From positions 1 through 64,000 of the forward strand of contig CALWTD010000013.1 of NCBI GenBank assembly GCA_944384395.1: a DNA stretch of 64,000 nucleotides, given 5' to 3'. Every line of letters begins with the position of its first letter. Within the stretch, counting starts at the first letter, position 1. Under the pieces are notes generated by a model, which saw only the letters and a program-made list of their open reading frames with translations, was not told the DNA's origin and ran no database searches. Below are positions 43,462 through 56,789 of the stretch, piece by piece. Position numbers and translations under genes: made by a program. This DNA is from an uncultured Clostridia bacterium. GTDB taxonomy: Bacteria > Bacillota > Clostridia > Christensenellales > UBA1242.

Positions 43462-44590
43462 AATATCCATATTTTGTAATGTGTTTAACTGCTTTAACAA
43501 GTTTTTGACAATCGTTAAAACTGTTAAAATATGATAATGACGCTCTTACAATTCCTTGATTTAACGTTCCTAAAAATTTGTGTTTAAGTCCAGCACAATG
43601 AAGTCCTCCACGAGTGCAAATTCCATATTTATCACTAAGTATTTGACTTACATCTGTTGAACCATAGTCAAGTATATTAAATCCAATTACACCATAAGCG
43701 TTATTAGGGTGAGTGTATACTTTTACACCATTTATGTTACTAAGTTCAAAATTTAAGTATGTTGAAAGGTCATCTATTTTTTCGTTTATTTCGGTAAAAT
43801 TTTTTTCTACAAAATCTATTCCCGCACCAAGTCCTAAAATGCTAGGTGTAGGCAGTGTGCCACTTTCATAAGTTTCTACAGTTCCCATAGGCTGATAAAC
43901 ATTTTCACTTTCTGTTCCTGTTCCACCAAATCGTATTGGATTTAATTTTGCTTTGTTTGTGTAGGCTAATACTCCAACTCCTTGGGGACTATACAGCGCT
44001 TTATGTGGTGCGAGTGCTAAAAGGTCTATGCCCATTTTTTTCATGTCTATTTTAACATGACCTGCACTTTGAGCACAATCTACTAAAAAGATTATATTTT
44101 TTTCTTTACAATAATTGCCAATCGCTTCAATATCAGCAATTTCTCCATCAACATTAGATATGTGATTAACACAGATTAAATATGTGTTTGGTTGTATATG
44201 TTTTGTTATATCGTCAATAGTAATAATTCCAGCATTTAAAGGACTTGCAACGCTTATTTCAAGTCCAAATTTTCTTTGAAGTTCAAAGAGTGGCCTAACG
44301 CTTGCATTATGGTCGTTTATTGTGCATATAACATGGCCTTTTTCTTTAAATGTTCCTAGTATTGCTAAATTTAATGCATCTGTACAATTTTCTGTAAAAA
44401 CAACCTGAGGGGCATTTAAAAATTTGCACATTTTTTGTCTAACATTTTCCACCATCATTGCGGTATCCATGCTCAATTTATGACCACTTCTACCGGGATT
44501 TGCTGAGTACTTTGTTAAGCCGAGTAGCGTTGCGTTTATCACTTCTTTGGGTTTTATATACGTTGTTGCACTATTATCAAGATATATCAT
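43460..44590 (-). CDS. Cysteine desulfurase/selenocysteine lyase-like class V aminotransferase
   Basis: A 376-residue PLP enzyme. Seen: YLDNSATTYIKP, the PLP Lys in ALAPHKALYSPQGVG, the AQSAGH substrate region, and the catalytic Cys loop ICTRGGLHCAG. It belongs to the cysteine-desulfurase family group often found beside DUF3343 proteins. It should release sulfur (or selenium) from Cys (or selenocysteine). It is divergent from the DUF3343 gene. No iscU is adjacent, so a dedicated iron-sulfur role is not indicated. Confidence 0.88.
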   Translation of the reverse strand: MIYLDNSATTYIKPKEVINATLLGLTKYSANPGRSGHKLSMDTAMMVENVRQKMCKFLNAPQVVFTENCTDALNLAILGTFKEKGHVICTINDHNASVRPLFELQRKFGLEISVASPLNAGIITIDDITKHIQPNTYLICVNHISNVDGEIADIEAIGNYCKEKNIIFLVDCAQSAGHVKIDMKKMGIDLLALAPHKALYSPQGVGVLAYTNKAKLNPIRFGGTGTESENVYQPMGTVETYESGTLPTPSILGLGAGIDFVEKNFTEINEKIDDLSTYLNFELSNINGVKVYTHPNNAYGVIGFNILDYGSTDVSQILSDKYGICTRGGLHCAGLKHKFLGTLNQGIVRASLSYFNSFNDCQKLVKAVKHITKYGY

Positions 44591-44668
44591 TTTAACTTTT
44601 TCTCTCTTTATTTAGTAATATAATATGATATGAAAAAATATCAATAATTGACCACAAAGGAGAAGAAT

Positions 44669-44929
44669 ATGGACTATATGATTATTGTGTTTAGGGCAAG
44701 GTCGCACACAATAAATTTTGCCAATTTATTGCAGTCATACAAAGTTCCTTGCCAAATTGTAAACACACCACGAATTGTTAATGTTTCGTGTGGTATTTCT
44801 GTTAAATTTTCAAGTTTATATTTAAAAAATGTACAACAAATTTTGTCAAGACGATACTTTGATACCTTTGCAGGTATATATCAAATTATAGGTATAGGAT
44901 TAAATCAAAGGGTTATTAAAATTAAATAA
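44669..44929 (+). CDS. DUF3343 protein (putative sulfur/selenium carrier-like)
   Basis: An 86-residue protein with the DUF3343 pattern: IIVFRARSHTINFANLLQ, then VPCQIVNTPRIVNVSCGISVKFS, with the conserved Cys near residues 30 and 43. Such proteins are often encoded next to class V desulfurases and are proposed to carry Se or S; here the two genes are divergent. The ATG at 44669 follows AAAGGAGAA. Function is unproven. Confidence 0.8.
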   Translation: MDYMIIVFRARSHTINFANLLQSYKVPCQIVNTPRIVNVSCGISVKFSSLYLKNVQQILSRRYFDTFAGIYQIIGIGLNQRVIKIK

Positions 44930-44950
44930 TTGTTTTTTGAGTAGTATCTG

Positions 44951-44959
44951 TGTTATAAT
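44951..44959 (+). promoter_or_regulatory. Extended -10 of the U32 peptidase gene
   Basis: TGT-TATAAT at 44951-44959, with a possible -35 TTGTTT 18 bases upstream (44930-44935), and the SD AAAGGAGAA before 44985. Confidence 0.55.
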
Positions 44960-44984
44960 GCTAAATATAAAGGAGAATTTATAC

Positions 44985-46181
44985 ATGGAACTACTTGCAC
45001 CTGCGGGTACTTTTGAAAAAATGCAAACTGCTTTTTATTTTGGAGCAGATGCAGTGTACTTTGCTGGTAAAAAATTTGGGCTTAGAGCATTTGCTGGCAA
45101 TTTTACAGATAATGAAATTATTAAGGCAACACAGTATGCACACAAATTAGGTAAAAAAGTATATATTACAATCAATATATTAGCACACGAAAGCGATTTT
45201 GATGGATTAAAAGAATATTTATGTGAATTAGAAAAGGCAAAAGTAGACGCTGTAATTGTGTCTGACTTAGGAATAATTGAATATATAAAAGAATTTGCAC
45301 CATCGCTTACAATTCATGTTAGCACTCAAGCTAATATATTAAATAGTTATGCAATAAAATTCATGGCAAGGTTAGGCATAAAAAGAATAATACTTGCAAG
45401 GGAATTAAGTATAGAAGAAATAAAAAATATAAGGAAAAATATTCCAAGCGAAATTGAATTAGAGTGTTTTGTTCATGGTGCAATGTGTATTTCATATAGT
45501 GGAAGATGTCTGCTCTCTAACTATTTAACGGGTAGAGATGCAAATCGCGGGGCATGTGCACAATGTTGTAGATGGGAATATACAATTACAGAAAAATCAA
45601 GAAAAGGCGAGCAGTACGAAATTCAAGAAGATGAACGTGGCACCTATATTCTAAACTCAAAAGACCTTAATATGATAGAGCATTTAAAAGAACTTGAAGA
45701 CGCAGGAATAACAAGCATAAAAATCGAAGGAAGAATGAAATCTCCATACTATGTTGCAAATGTTGTAAATGCATATAAAAGAGCACTTGATTTAAAAGAA
45801 AATATATCACAAGAGCAAATGACTTTATTAAAAGATGAACTTAATAAAACAAGCCATAGACAATATACAACAGGTTTCTATTTTGGCTCTAATGACAAAG
45901 AATGTTTGTCGAGTTCAATGCCTGTTCAAACAAGCGAATTTATGGCAGTTGTGCTTAATGATTCTGACGGCGAGAAAGTTTTAGTTGAACAAAGAAATAG
46001 ATTTAAAATAGGTGATGAATTAGAAGTGTTATCACCAAACGATACATTTAACAAAAAAATAAAATTAGATAAAATGACAGATGAAAAATGTCAAGATGTT
46101 CTTGATGCAAAAAATGTTCAGCAAAAATTATATATTTACACAAATTTAAATCTTAAAAAAGGCGATATATTAAGAAAATAA
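44985..46181 (+). CDS. U32-family peptidase-like protein (TrhP/RlhA type)
   Basis: A 398-residue U32 protein. The TIM-barrel start is MELLAPAGTFEKMQTAFYFGADAVY in two parts; FVHGAMCISYSGRCLLS, then GACAQCCRW, provides the family Cys cluster. Despite the peptidase name, close relatives take part in tRNA or rRNA base hydroxylation (TrhP uses prephenate to modify tRNA wobble uridine). The YhbU/TrhO-like alternative cannot be excluded. A start at 44985 is fixed by AAAGGAGAA. Confidence 0.85.
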   Translation: MELLAPAGTFEKMQTAFYFGADAVYFAGKKFGLRAFAGNFTDNEIIKATQYAHKLGKKVYITINILAHESDFDGLKEYLCELEKAKVDAVIVSDLGIIEYIKEFAPSLTIHVSTQANILNSYAIKFMARLGIKRIILARELSIEEIKNIRKNIPSEIELECFVHGAMCISYSGRCLLSNYLTGRDANRGACAQCCRWEYTITEKSRKGEQYEIQEDERGTYILNSKDLNMIEHLKELEDAGITSIKIEGRMKSPYYVANVVNAYKRALDLKENISQEQMTLLKDELNKTSHRQYTTGFYFGSNDKECLSSSMPVQTSEFMAVVLNDSDGEKVLVEQRNRFKIGDELEVLSPNDTFNKKIKLDKMTDEKCQDVLDAKNVQQKLYIYTNLNLKKGDILRK

Positions 46182-46210
46182 AAAATCTCACAAATTTGTG
46201 AGATTTTTTA
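46179..46210 (+). terminator. Intrinsic terminator
   Basis: AAAAATCTCACAAA followed directly by TTTGTGAGATTTTT, a perfect palindrome after the U32 stop. Confidence 0.9.
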
Positions 46211-46325
46211 TAATAAAACAATATTTGCAAATATTCGACTTTAATAGTTCTAATCAGTCAAATTTTGTAATTTACAAAAAAAACATGTTGTTATAAAATT
46301 TTTTGTGTAACAAAAGGAGAAAATT

Positions 46326-46670
46326 ATGACTGGTAGAGAGTTATTAAAACAAATGGCAAAGCAAGCAAAAGACAGATTGCAAGGTAGACACATGGCATCA
46401 ACATCAAAAGGTAATGTTACCTGCATACGAAATGGAGAAAATTATATAAAAACAATAACTATAAAAAATGATATAGACAAAGATATGTATACAAAAGTAA
46501 AAGATTGTATAAAAAGTGATGCAATAAACCCACTTAATGAACTTATTGATTTTAATTATTATAAAACACTTTCAAATGAACAAAAAGAAAGATATTTTTT
46601 CAAGATAGCAGATAAATATAGACAACTAAGACAAATATATGAAAACGAAAAAATAAAAGAAGTTTATTAA
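46326..46670 (+). CDS. Small basic protein, unknown
   Basis: A 114-residue soluble protein, Lys-rich, not assigned. The N-terminal helix (GRELLKQMAKQAKDRLQGR) is basic, and the C-terminal half is helical with aromatic residues (ERYFFKIADKYRQLRQIY). A strong SD (AAAAGGAGAAAA) and a possible extended -10 TGT-TATAAA (46289-46297) are present. It ends 39 bases before pcrA, whose promoter begins just downstream of its stop. Confidence 0.55.
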   Translation: MTGRELLKQMAKQAKDRLQGRHMASTSKGNVTCIRNGENYIKTITIKNDIDKDMYTKVKDCIKSDAINPLNELIDFNYYKTLSNEQKERYFFKIADKYRQLRQIYENEKIKEVY

Positions 46671-46674
46671 ATAA

Positions 46675-46703
46675 TTGCAATGAATTTTTTACTATGATAT
46701 ACT
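46675..46703 (+). promoter_or_regulatory. Strong promoter placed for a leaderless pcrA transcript
   Basis: TTGCAA (46675-46680), 17 bases, TATACT (46698-46703) with extended TGA, then exactly six bases and the pcrA ATG (46710). There is no Shine-Dalgarno. Confidence 0.65.
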
Positions 46704-46709
46704 TATTTT

Positions 46710-50887
<4,178 letters not shown>

Positions 50888-50896
50888 AAAATTTTA

Positions 50897-50925
50897 TTCA
50901 CAAAATAAAATATATGTGTTATACT
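50897..50925 (+). promoter_or_regulatory. rpoZ promoter
   Basis: TTCACA (50897-50902), 17 bases, TATACT (50920-50925) with extended TGT. Confidence 0.6.
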
Positions 50926-50957
50926 ATTTAGCGAAATTGTAAAAGAGGTGTATTATT

Positions 50958-51164
50958 ATGATGATTGAACCACCAATTGATGAATTGGTAAAAAAAATAG
51001 GCGGAAACAAATATAAACTTTGTTGCATTATGGCAAAAAGAGCCAAAGAACTTGAAAAAAGAATACCTGCCGAAATAGAAAAAAGCGACAAAAAGGCAAT
51101 AAGTCTTGCAGCTGACGAAATTTATAGAGGCGAAATCGTTTCTAGTGATAGCGTAAATCAATAA
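50958..51164 (+). CDS. rpoZ: RNA polymerase omega subunit
   Basis: A 68-residue omega subunit: EPPIDELVKKIGGNKYKLCCIMAKRAKELEK, then KAISLAADEIYRGEI, matches the conserved core. SD GAGGTG. The adjacent second ATG (50961) is an alternative start. It precedes priA, as in many Bacillota, but gmk and coaBC are missing from the usual neighbourhood. Confidence 0.9.
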   Translation: MMIEPPIDELVKKIGGNKYKLCCIMAKRAKELEKRIPAEIEKSDKKAISLAADEIYRGEIVSSDSVNQ

Positions 51165-51189
51165 ATTTATATATATTTTTAACTTTTCA

Positions 51190-51223
51190 ATTCTACCATT
51201 TTGTGGTAGAATTGTTTTGTTTT
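51190..51223 (+). promoter_or_regulatory. Hairpin and extended -10 at the priA start
   Basis: ATTCTACCA (51190-51198), TTTTG loop, TGGTAGAAT (51204-51212), then TTGTTTTGTTTT and the priA ATG. It looks like the rpoZ terminator, yet its 3' arm reads TGG-TAGAAT, an extended -10 that would start priA about five bases before its ATG. No SD is present. Confidence 0.5.
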
Positions 51224-53419
51224 ATGAGAATAGCAGAAGTAATTGTTGACATAACAAATAGTCAAGTTGATAAAATTTTTGATTATGAAATAGACGAATG
51301 GGGCAAAGTTGGAATGAGAGTTTTTGTCCCTTTTGGCAATCGCATTATACAAGGTTTTGTTATAAATATAAAAGATAATACAACAGTTGAAAAATCAAAA
51401 TTAAAAAAAGTTATTAGTTTTGTTGAAGACTATGTTGTAATTAAAGAAGAACTAATTAGGCTTATGCATTTTATGGTAAAAAAATATCATCTAAGGTATG
51501 CCGATTGTCTTAGATTGTTTATTCCAAGTGAAATGCGTAGCGATACAATAAAACCACTTTTTGTTAGTTATGTAAAAATAAATGACAAAATAGATTTTCA
51601 AGATTACAAAAAAAATATAAGGGCAAATGCAAAAAATCAAATAGCACTTTGCAATTTTCTTGAACAAAATATATTATACAAAAAAACAAAGTTAATAGAA
51701 CAATTTTCAAGGCAAACGGTTAAAAAACTTGTTGACGACAATGTTTTAATAGAAAGCAAAGAAACCATTTATAGACAACCAGATTTTAATAAAATAGAAA
51801 AAGTAAGTGTTGTTCATACGCCACTTCAAAATAGAGCAATAAACACAATACTTTCATCAAACGATACATTTTTACTTTTTGGAGTAACGGGCAGTGGAAA
51901 AACAGAAGTTTATATGAGTGTTATTGAAGATGTTATAAAACATGGAAAAACGGCAATAATGCTTGTTCCTGAAATATCTTTAACTCCACAAGTTCTTGCA
52001 AATTTTAAGGCAAGATTTGGCAATGAAGTGGCAATTCTTCACAGTGGACTAAGTGCAGGCGAACGCTTTGATGAGTGGCAAAGAATACTTTTTAATAGAG
52101 CAAAAATTGTAGTTGGTGCAAGGTCAGCAATATTTGCACCACTAGAAAATATTGGAACAATTATAATTGACGAAGAACATGAAACGAGTTACATAAGCGA
52201 AAGCAATCCAAGATACAACACTTTTGATATTGCAAAATTTAGAAAAGACTATAATAATTGCTCGCTAGTTCTTGCTAGTGCAACGCCAAGCATAGATTCT
52301 TTTAACAAAGCAAATTGTGGCGAATATAAACTCATTGAATTGCCTGAAAGAGTAAATGGCAAAAAAATGCCCAAAATTCAAATTGTAGATATGCTGACAG
52401 AACTCAGAAATGGCAATAGCGGAATGTTTTCTAGTGTGCTTTTAAATGAATTAGACAAATGCATAAAACAAAAACATCAAGCAATGTTTTTTATAAATAG
52501 ACGAGGATACAGTTCGTTTATGAGATGTATGAACTGTGGCTATGTTGCAAAGTGTACCGATTGTGATGTATCACTTGTTTATCATAAAAGTGAAAATAAG
52601 TTAAAATGTCATTATTGTGGCAAAAGGTATAAGGCACTAACAAAATGTCCAGAGTGTGGAAGTGAAAGCATAAGAAACGGTGCAATTGGAACAGAACAAG
52701 TTGTTAGCAAACTAAAAGAATTATATCCCAATGTAAATATTTTAAGAATGGATAACGATACCACGCGAACAAAAAATGCTTATCAAAAAATTCTTACCGA
52801 ATTTGCAAATTCTAAACCGGGAATATTGGTCGGAACTCAAATGATTGCAAAAGGACATGATTTTAAAGATGTAACACTGGTTGGAATTATTGATGCAGAC
52901 CAAAGTTTATACCATTCAGATTACAAAAGCACAGAAAAAACCTTTGAACTAATAACGCAAATGAGTGGACGAGCTGGAAGAGCAAAAGATGAAGGTATTG
53001 TAATACTTCAAACATATGCTCCAAGACATTATACTTATAGATTTATTGCAAACTATGACTATAAAAGTTTTTTTATAAAAGAACTTAATTTAAGAAAAAC
53101 AACTATGTTTCCACCATTTACCACAATTTTAAGATTACTTTTTACAGCACAAGTTGATGAAACTGTTAGAGAAATTACTAAAATGTGTTATAATGATATA
53201 AAGAAGCTGAGAGATGATAGATTAAATGATTTTGTTTATTTAGATGTTATGAAAAGTCCTATAAGCAAAATAAAAAATAAAATTAGATATCAAATTTTAG
53301 CAAGAATAAAAAATGAAAACAAAGATGATATAATTGAAAAAATATACGATATTTGTGATAAATACCAAAATGGTAAGGTTAGTATATTTGTTGAAATCAA
53401 TCCTCAAAATTTAAGTTAA
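51224..53419 (+). CDS. priA: Primosomal helicase PriA
   Basis: A 731-residue replication-restart helicase. The N-terminal 3'-DNA-binding domain starts MRIAEVIVDITNSQVDKIFDY. Walker A is FGVTGSGKTEVY, motif II IIDEEHE, motif III VLASATPS. The zinc cluster is CMNCGYVAKCTDCD, CHYCGKRY and CPECGS, followed by MIAKGHDFKDVTLVGI and SGRAGRA. The start at 51224 is taken because family N-termini begin here; the longer frame from 51203 runs through the hairpin. Confidence 0.95.
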   Translation: MRIAEVIVDITNSQVDKIFDYEIDEWGKVGMRVFVPFGNRIIQGFVINIKDNTTVEKSKLKKVISFVEDYVVIKEELIRLMHFMVKKYHLRYADCLRLFIPSEMRSDTIKPLFVSYVKINDKIDFQDYKKNIRANAKNQIALCNFLEQNILYKKTKLIEQFSRQTVKKLVDDNVLIESKETIYRQPDFNKIEKVSVVHTPLQNRAINTILSSNDTFLLFGVTGSGKTEVYMSVIEDVIKHGKTAIMLVPEISLTPQVLANFKARFGNEVAILHSGLSAGERFDEWQRILFNRAKIVVGARSAIFAPLENIGTIIIDEEHETSYISESNPRYNTFDIAKFRKDYNNCSLVLASATPSIDSFNKANCGEYKLIELPERVNGKKMPKIQIVDMLTELRNGNSGMFSSVLLNELDKCIKQKHQAMFFINRRGYSSFMRCMNCGYVAKCTDCDVSLVYHKSENKLKCHYCGKRYKALTKCPECGSESIRNGAIGTEQVVSKLKELYPNVNILRMDNDTTRTKNAYQKILTEFANSKPGILVGTQMIAKGHDFKDVTLVGIIDADQSLYHSDYKSTEKTFELITQMSGRAGRAKDEGIVILQTYAPRHYTYRFIANYDYKSFFIKELNLRKTTMFPPFTTILRLLFTAQVDETVREITKMCYNDIKKLRDDRLNDFVYLDVMKSPISKIKNKIRYQILARIKNENKDDIIEKIYDICDKYQNGKVSIFVEINPQNLS

Positions 53420-53432
53420 AAGGAAATAAAAT

Positions 53433-53876
53433 ATGGCAGTTAGAGAAGTTTTGCAAGTTGGTGATGACTTGCTTAGAAAAACATCAAAAGAAGTTAAAGT
53501 TTTTGATGAAAAACTAGAAGATATAATAGACGACATGTGGGAAACAATGTATGCGTTTAATGGCATGGGACTTGCAGGCCCACAAGTTGGAATTTTAAAG
53601 CGTATTGTTGTTATGGATGTAAACAATATGAGATTGGAACTAATAAATCCTGTTATTTTAAAAAGTGAAGGCGAAGACATAGAAGAAGAAGGCTGTTTAA
53701 GCTGTGGCAAAATTAGGGGCAAAGTTAAACGTCCAATGAAGGTAACTGTAAAAGCTCAAGATAGGTACGGCTATGAATTTACCATAACAGGTGAAAAATA
53801 TTTGGCAAGATGTCTTTGTCATGAGATTGATCACTTAAATGGTGTGTTGTTTATTGATAAAATGATGAAAAAATAA
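53433..53876 (+). CDS. def: Peptide deformylase
   Basis: A 147-residue metallohydrolase that removes formyl groups from new proteins. Motif 1 is NGMGLAGPQVGI, motif 2 EEGCLSCGKIRG and motif 3 CHEIDHLNGVLF, all three with their metal ligands (Cys, His, His). Normal length. SD AAAAGGAA. It forms a block with fmt, eight bases downstream. Confidence 0.97.
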   Translation: MAVREVLQVGDDLLRKTSKEVKVFDEKLEDIIDDMWETMYAFNGMGLAGPQVGILKRIVVMDVNNMRLELINPVILKSEGEDIEEEGCLSCGKIRGKVKRPMKVTVKAQDRYGYEFTITGEKYLARCLCHEIDHLNGVLFIDKMMKK

Positions 53877-53884
53877 GGAGAAAT

Positions 53885-54820
53885 ATGAAAGTAATTTTTT
53901 TGGGTACACCACAATTTGGTGCAACATGTTTAAAGGCCATAACTCAATCAAAACATAGTGTAGTTGCTGTTGTTTGCCAACCAGATAAAATATCAGGCAG
54001 GGGTAAAAAAATAGTTTTTTCTCCTGTAAAAAAATTGGCAAATGAGTTAAATATACCATGTTATCAATTTGATAAAATTAAAAAAGATGGCGTAGAAATT
54101 CTTAAAAATTTAAATGCAGATATAATGGTAACTGCTGCATATGGACAGCTTTTAAGTCAAGAAATAATAGACATTTGTCCAAATAAAATAATAAATGTTC
54201 ATGGTTCGCTGTTGCCAAAATACCGTGGAGCTTCGCCAATTCAATATGCAATTTTAAACGGAGAAAAACAAACTGGTATAACAATTATGGAAACCGAACT
54301 AACAATGGATACGGGAGATATATTATTAACTAAAACAGTTGACATAAACGATGATGATACTTACGGAACGCTTGCAGAAAAACTTGCAAAAGTTGGTGGA
54401 GAGCTAGTTGTTGAAGCTCTTGATAAAATTGAAAATAAAACAATAACAAGAGTGCAACAAAATAATGACGAGGCAACATACACAAAACTTATAAAAAAAG
54501 AAGATGAAATGCTTGATTTTAACGACACAATGAAAAATTTAATCAACAAAGTTAGAGCATTTAATCCAAGCCCAATAGCAAATTTCTCATTGCAAGAAAA
54601 CACTTTTAAAGTGTTCTCTTTAAAAAAGTCTAATATTACAAATACAACGTCTAAAAATGGAGAAATTTTGGTTGCAAATAGTAAACAAGGTTTAATTATT
54701 AAATGTGCTGATGGTGCTGTTGAAGTTGTTGAACTTCAAGCTCCATCGTCAAAAAAAATGACTGCAAAAAGTTATTTAAACGGAAAGAAAATTGAAGTAG
54801 GTGCAATTGTAAATGCTTAA
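53885..54820 (+). CDS. fmt: Methionyl-tRNA formyltransferase
   Basis: A 311-residue enzyme that formylates initiator Met-tRNA. Seen: VIFLGTPQFGATCL, the folate/active-site VHGSLLPKYRGASPIQYAILNGEKQTG and MDTGDILLT, plus the C-terminal tRNA-binding domain. Normal length. SD AAGGAGAA. It overlaps rlmN by eight bases. Confidence 0.97.
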   Translation: MKVIFLGTPQFGATCLKAITQSKHSVVAVVCQPDKISGRGKKIVFSPVKKLANELNIPCYQFDKIKKDGVEILKNLNADIMVTAAYGQLLSQEIIDICPNKIINVHGSLLPKYRGASPIQYAILNGEKQTGITIMETELTMDTGDILLTKTVDINDDDTYGTLAEKLAKVGGELVVEALDKIENKTITRVQQNNDEATYTKLIKKEDEMLDFNDTMKNLINKVRAFNPSPIANFSLQENTFKVFSLKKSNITNTTSKNGEILVANSKQGLIIKCADGAVEVVELQAPSSKKMTAKSYLNGKKIEVGAIVNA

Positions 54821-55853
54821 TTTGTTAGATTATAATTATGAAGAATTAAATAATCTTGTTATGTCATATAAAGAGCCAAAGTATAGAACAAATCAACTTT
54901 ATAGTGCTCTTCAAAATTATAAAAATGCAGAAGAAATTTCTAATTTACCAAAAAATTTTGTTGCAAATCTAAAAGAAAAATATTCGTTTTGTCCACTTAC
55001 TATTATAAAAAAACAAACAGGAAAAGATGGCACACTAAAGTTTTTATACAAACTTAATGATGGAAACATTATTGAAGGTGTACTAATGTCGTATAAATAC
55101 GGCAACACAATTTGTGTTTCAACGCAGGTCGGTTGCAGAATGGGGTGTAAATTTTGTGCTTCAACACTAAATGGCCTTGTTAGAAATTTGACAAGTGGAG
55201 AAATACTTGCACAAGTACTTTGTGTAAACAAAGAACTTGGTGGAACATATCAGGATAGAAAAATAACCAATATTGTTCTTATGGGAAGTGGAGAACCGTT
55301 AGATAATTATGATAATGTTGTAAAGTTTATAAAAATGGTTTCGTGTGATAAAGGCATAAACATAAGTCAAAGAAATATCTCACTTTCAACGTGTGGTCTT
55401 GTTGAAAAAATAGACCAATTAAAAGATGAAAATTTGCAAATTACACTAACAATTTCACTTCATGCTCCAAACGATGATATAAGAAAACAAACTATGCCAA
55501 TTGCAAACAAATACAAAATAAAAGATATAATTGATGCTACAAAAAGATACTTTAATAAAACTAAAAGAAGAATAGTTTTTGAATATGCTTTAATAGAAAA
55601 TGTCAATGATAGTTTTGAGTGCGCAGACGAACTTTGTACGCTTTTAAAGGGGCTAAGTTGCCATGTTAATTTAATTCCTTTAAATGACGTAAAAGAAAGA
55701 AGTTTAAGGGGAACAACGAGAAAAAGGGCATATGCGTTTATGGATAGACTTTTGTCTAATAATATATCTGCAACGGTTAGAAGAACAATGGGTGAAGATA
55801 TAGATGGGGCTTGTGGTCAATTAAGAGCAAAATATTTAAATAACAATATATAG
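54813..55853 (+). CDS. rlmN: 23S rRNA/tRNA adenine-2 methyltransferase RlmN
   Basis: A 346-residue radical-SAM methyltransferase. The cluster motif is GCRMGCKFCAS, the GEPLDN motif is MGSGEPLDNYDNV, and the C-terminal cysteine is in EDIDGACGQLRAKY. It methylates A2503 of 23S rRNA and A37 of some tRNAs. Normal length. The start lies inside the end of fmt. Confidence 0.96.
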   Translation: MLNLLDYNYEELNNLVMSYKEPKYRTNQLYSALQNYKNAEEISNLPKNFVANLKEKYSFCPLTIIKKQTGKDGTLKFLYKLNDGNIIEGVLMSYKYGNTICVSTQVGCRMGCKFCASTLNGLVRNLTSGEILAQVLCVNKELGGTYQDRKITNIVLMGSGEPLDNYDNVVKFIKMVSCDKGINISQRNISLSTCGLVEKIDQLKDENLQITLTISLHAPNDDIRKQTMPIANKYKIKDIIDATKRYFNKTKRRIVFEYALIENVNDSFECADELCTLLKGLSCHVNLIPLNDVKERSLRGTTRKRAYAFMDRLLSNNISATVRRTMGEDIDGACGQLRAKYLNNNI

Positions 55854-55913
55854 TATTATGCAAAATAAATAATACACAATATAATGTATTATGCAAATTT
55901 TATTAGGAGTATT

Positions 55914-56789
55914 ATGGAATTAAAAGGAAGAGTTGTAAAAAAACTTGCAGATGATTTTTGGGTTCATATAAATAACGAAAACATAAAGTGTAAACCAAGA
56001 GGAACACTTAAAGGTAGTGGTATTTATGTTGGTGATATTGTAGATGTGTCGCTTCAAAATAATTTGTATGTTATTGAAAACCTACACAAAAGAACAAATC
56101 TTTTAATTAGACCACCGATTGCAAATTTACAGCAACTTATAATTGTTATATCAAGTGTGCCAAAGCCGGATTATATGATTGTTGATAAACTTATTTTGTT
56201 TGCATACTCGCATGGAATTACTCCAATTATAGTTGTAAACAAACAAGATTTAAGTGAAAGTGAAAATGAATATATAAATTTTGCTTTTTTTAATTTTATA
56301 AAAATAATTTATGTATCGGCAAAAACAAGCAAAAATATACATCAACTTAAAAACGTATTGAGTAATAAAGTTTCTGCTTTTGCAGGACAGTCAGCAGTTG
56401 GGAAATCTGCTTTAATAAATATGCTTTTAGAAAATGAAAAGGCAATAGAAGGTGAGTTAAGTGTTAAAATAAATAGAGGAAAAAACACAACAAGGCATAG
56501 TGAAATTTATTGCCATGATAACATTATGATTGCTGATACTTCTGGATTTACTTCTCTTGATGAAAGACTATTGCCTATTGCTTATTTTGAACTACCTTAT
56601 TATTATCCTGACTATAATAAGTACAAAAGAGAATGTAAGTATTCAAGTTGTGTGCATTTCAACGAACCTTATAATGATTGTAAAATTAAGCAACTTGTAA
56701 ATAATAACAAGTTAGATAAATTAAGATACGAGAGATATAAAAAAATATATAAAATATTGGAAGAAAAGTGGGTGAAAACACATGGATAA
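55914..56789 (+). CDS. rsgA: Ribosome small-subunit GTPase RsgA
   Basis: A 291-residue circularly permuted GTPase that helps late 30S maturation. The OB domain starts MELKGRVVKKLADDFWVHI. G4 is VVNKQD, G5-like YVSAKT, G1 GQSAVGKSALIN and G3 DTSGFTSL. The zinc cluster CKYSSCVHFNEPYNDC is present. The start at 55914 follows TTAGGAG; the in-frame ATG at 55884 lies before the SD. Overlaps rpe by eight bases. Confidence 0.95.
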   Translation: MELKGRVVKKLADDFWVHINNENIKCKPRGTLKGSGIYVGDIVDVSLQNNLYVIENLHKRTNLLIRPPIANLQQLIIVISSVPKPDYMIVDKLILFAYSHGITPIIVVNKQDLSESENEYINFAFFNFIKIIYVSAKTSKNIHQLKNVLSNKVSAFAGQSAVGKSALINMLLENEKAIEGELSVKINRGKNTTRHSEIYCHDNIMIADTSGFTSLDERLLPIAYFELPYYYPDYNKYKRECKYSSCVHFNEPYNDCKIKQLVNNNKLDKLRYERYKKIYKILEEKWVKTHG

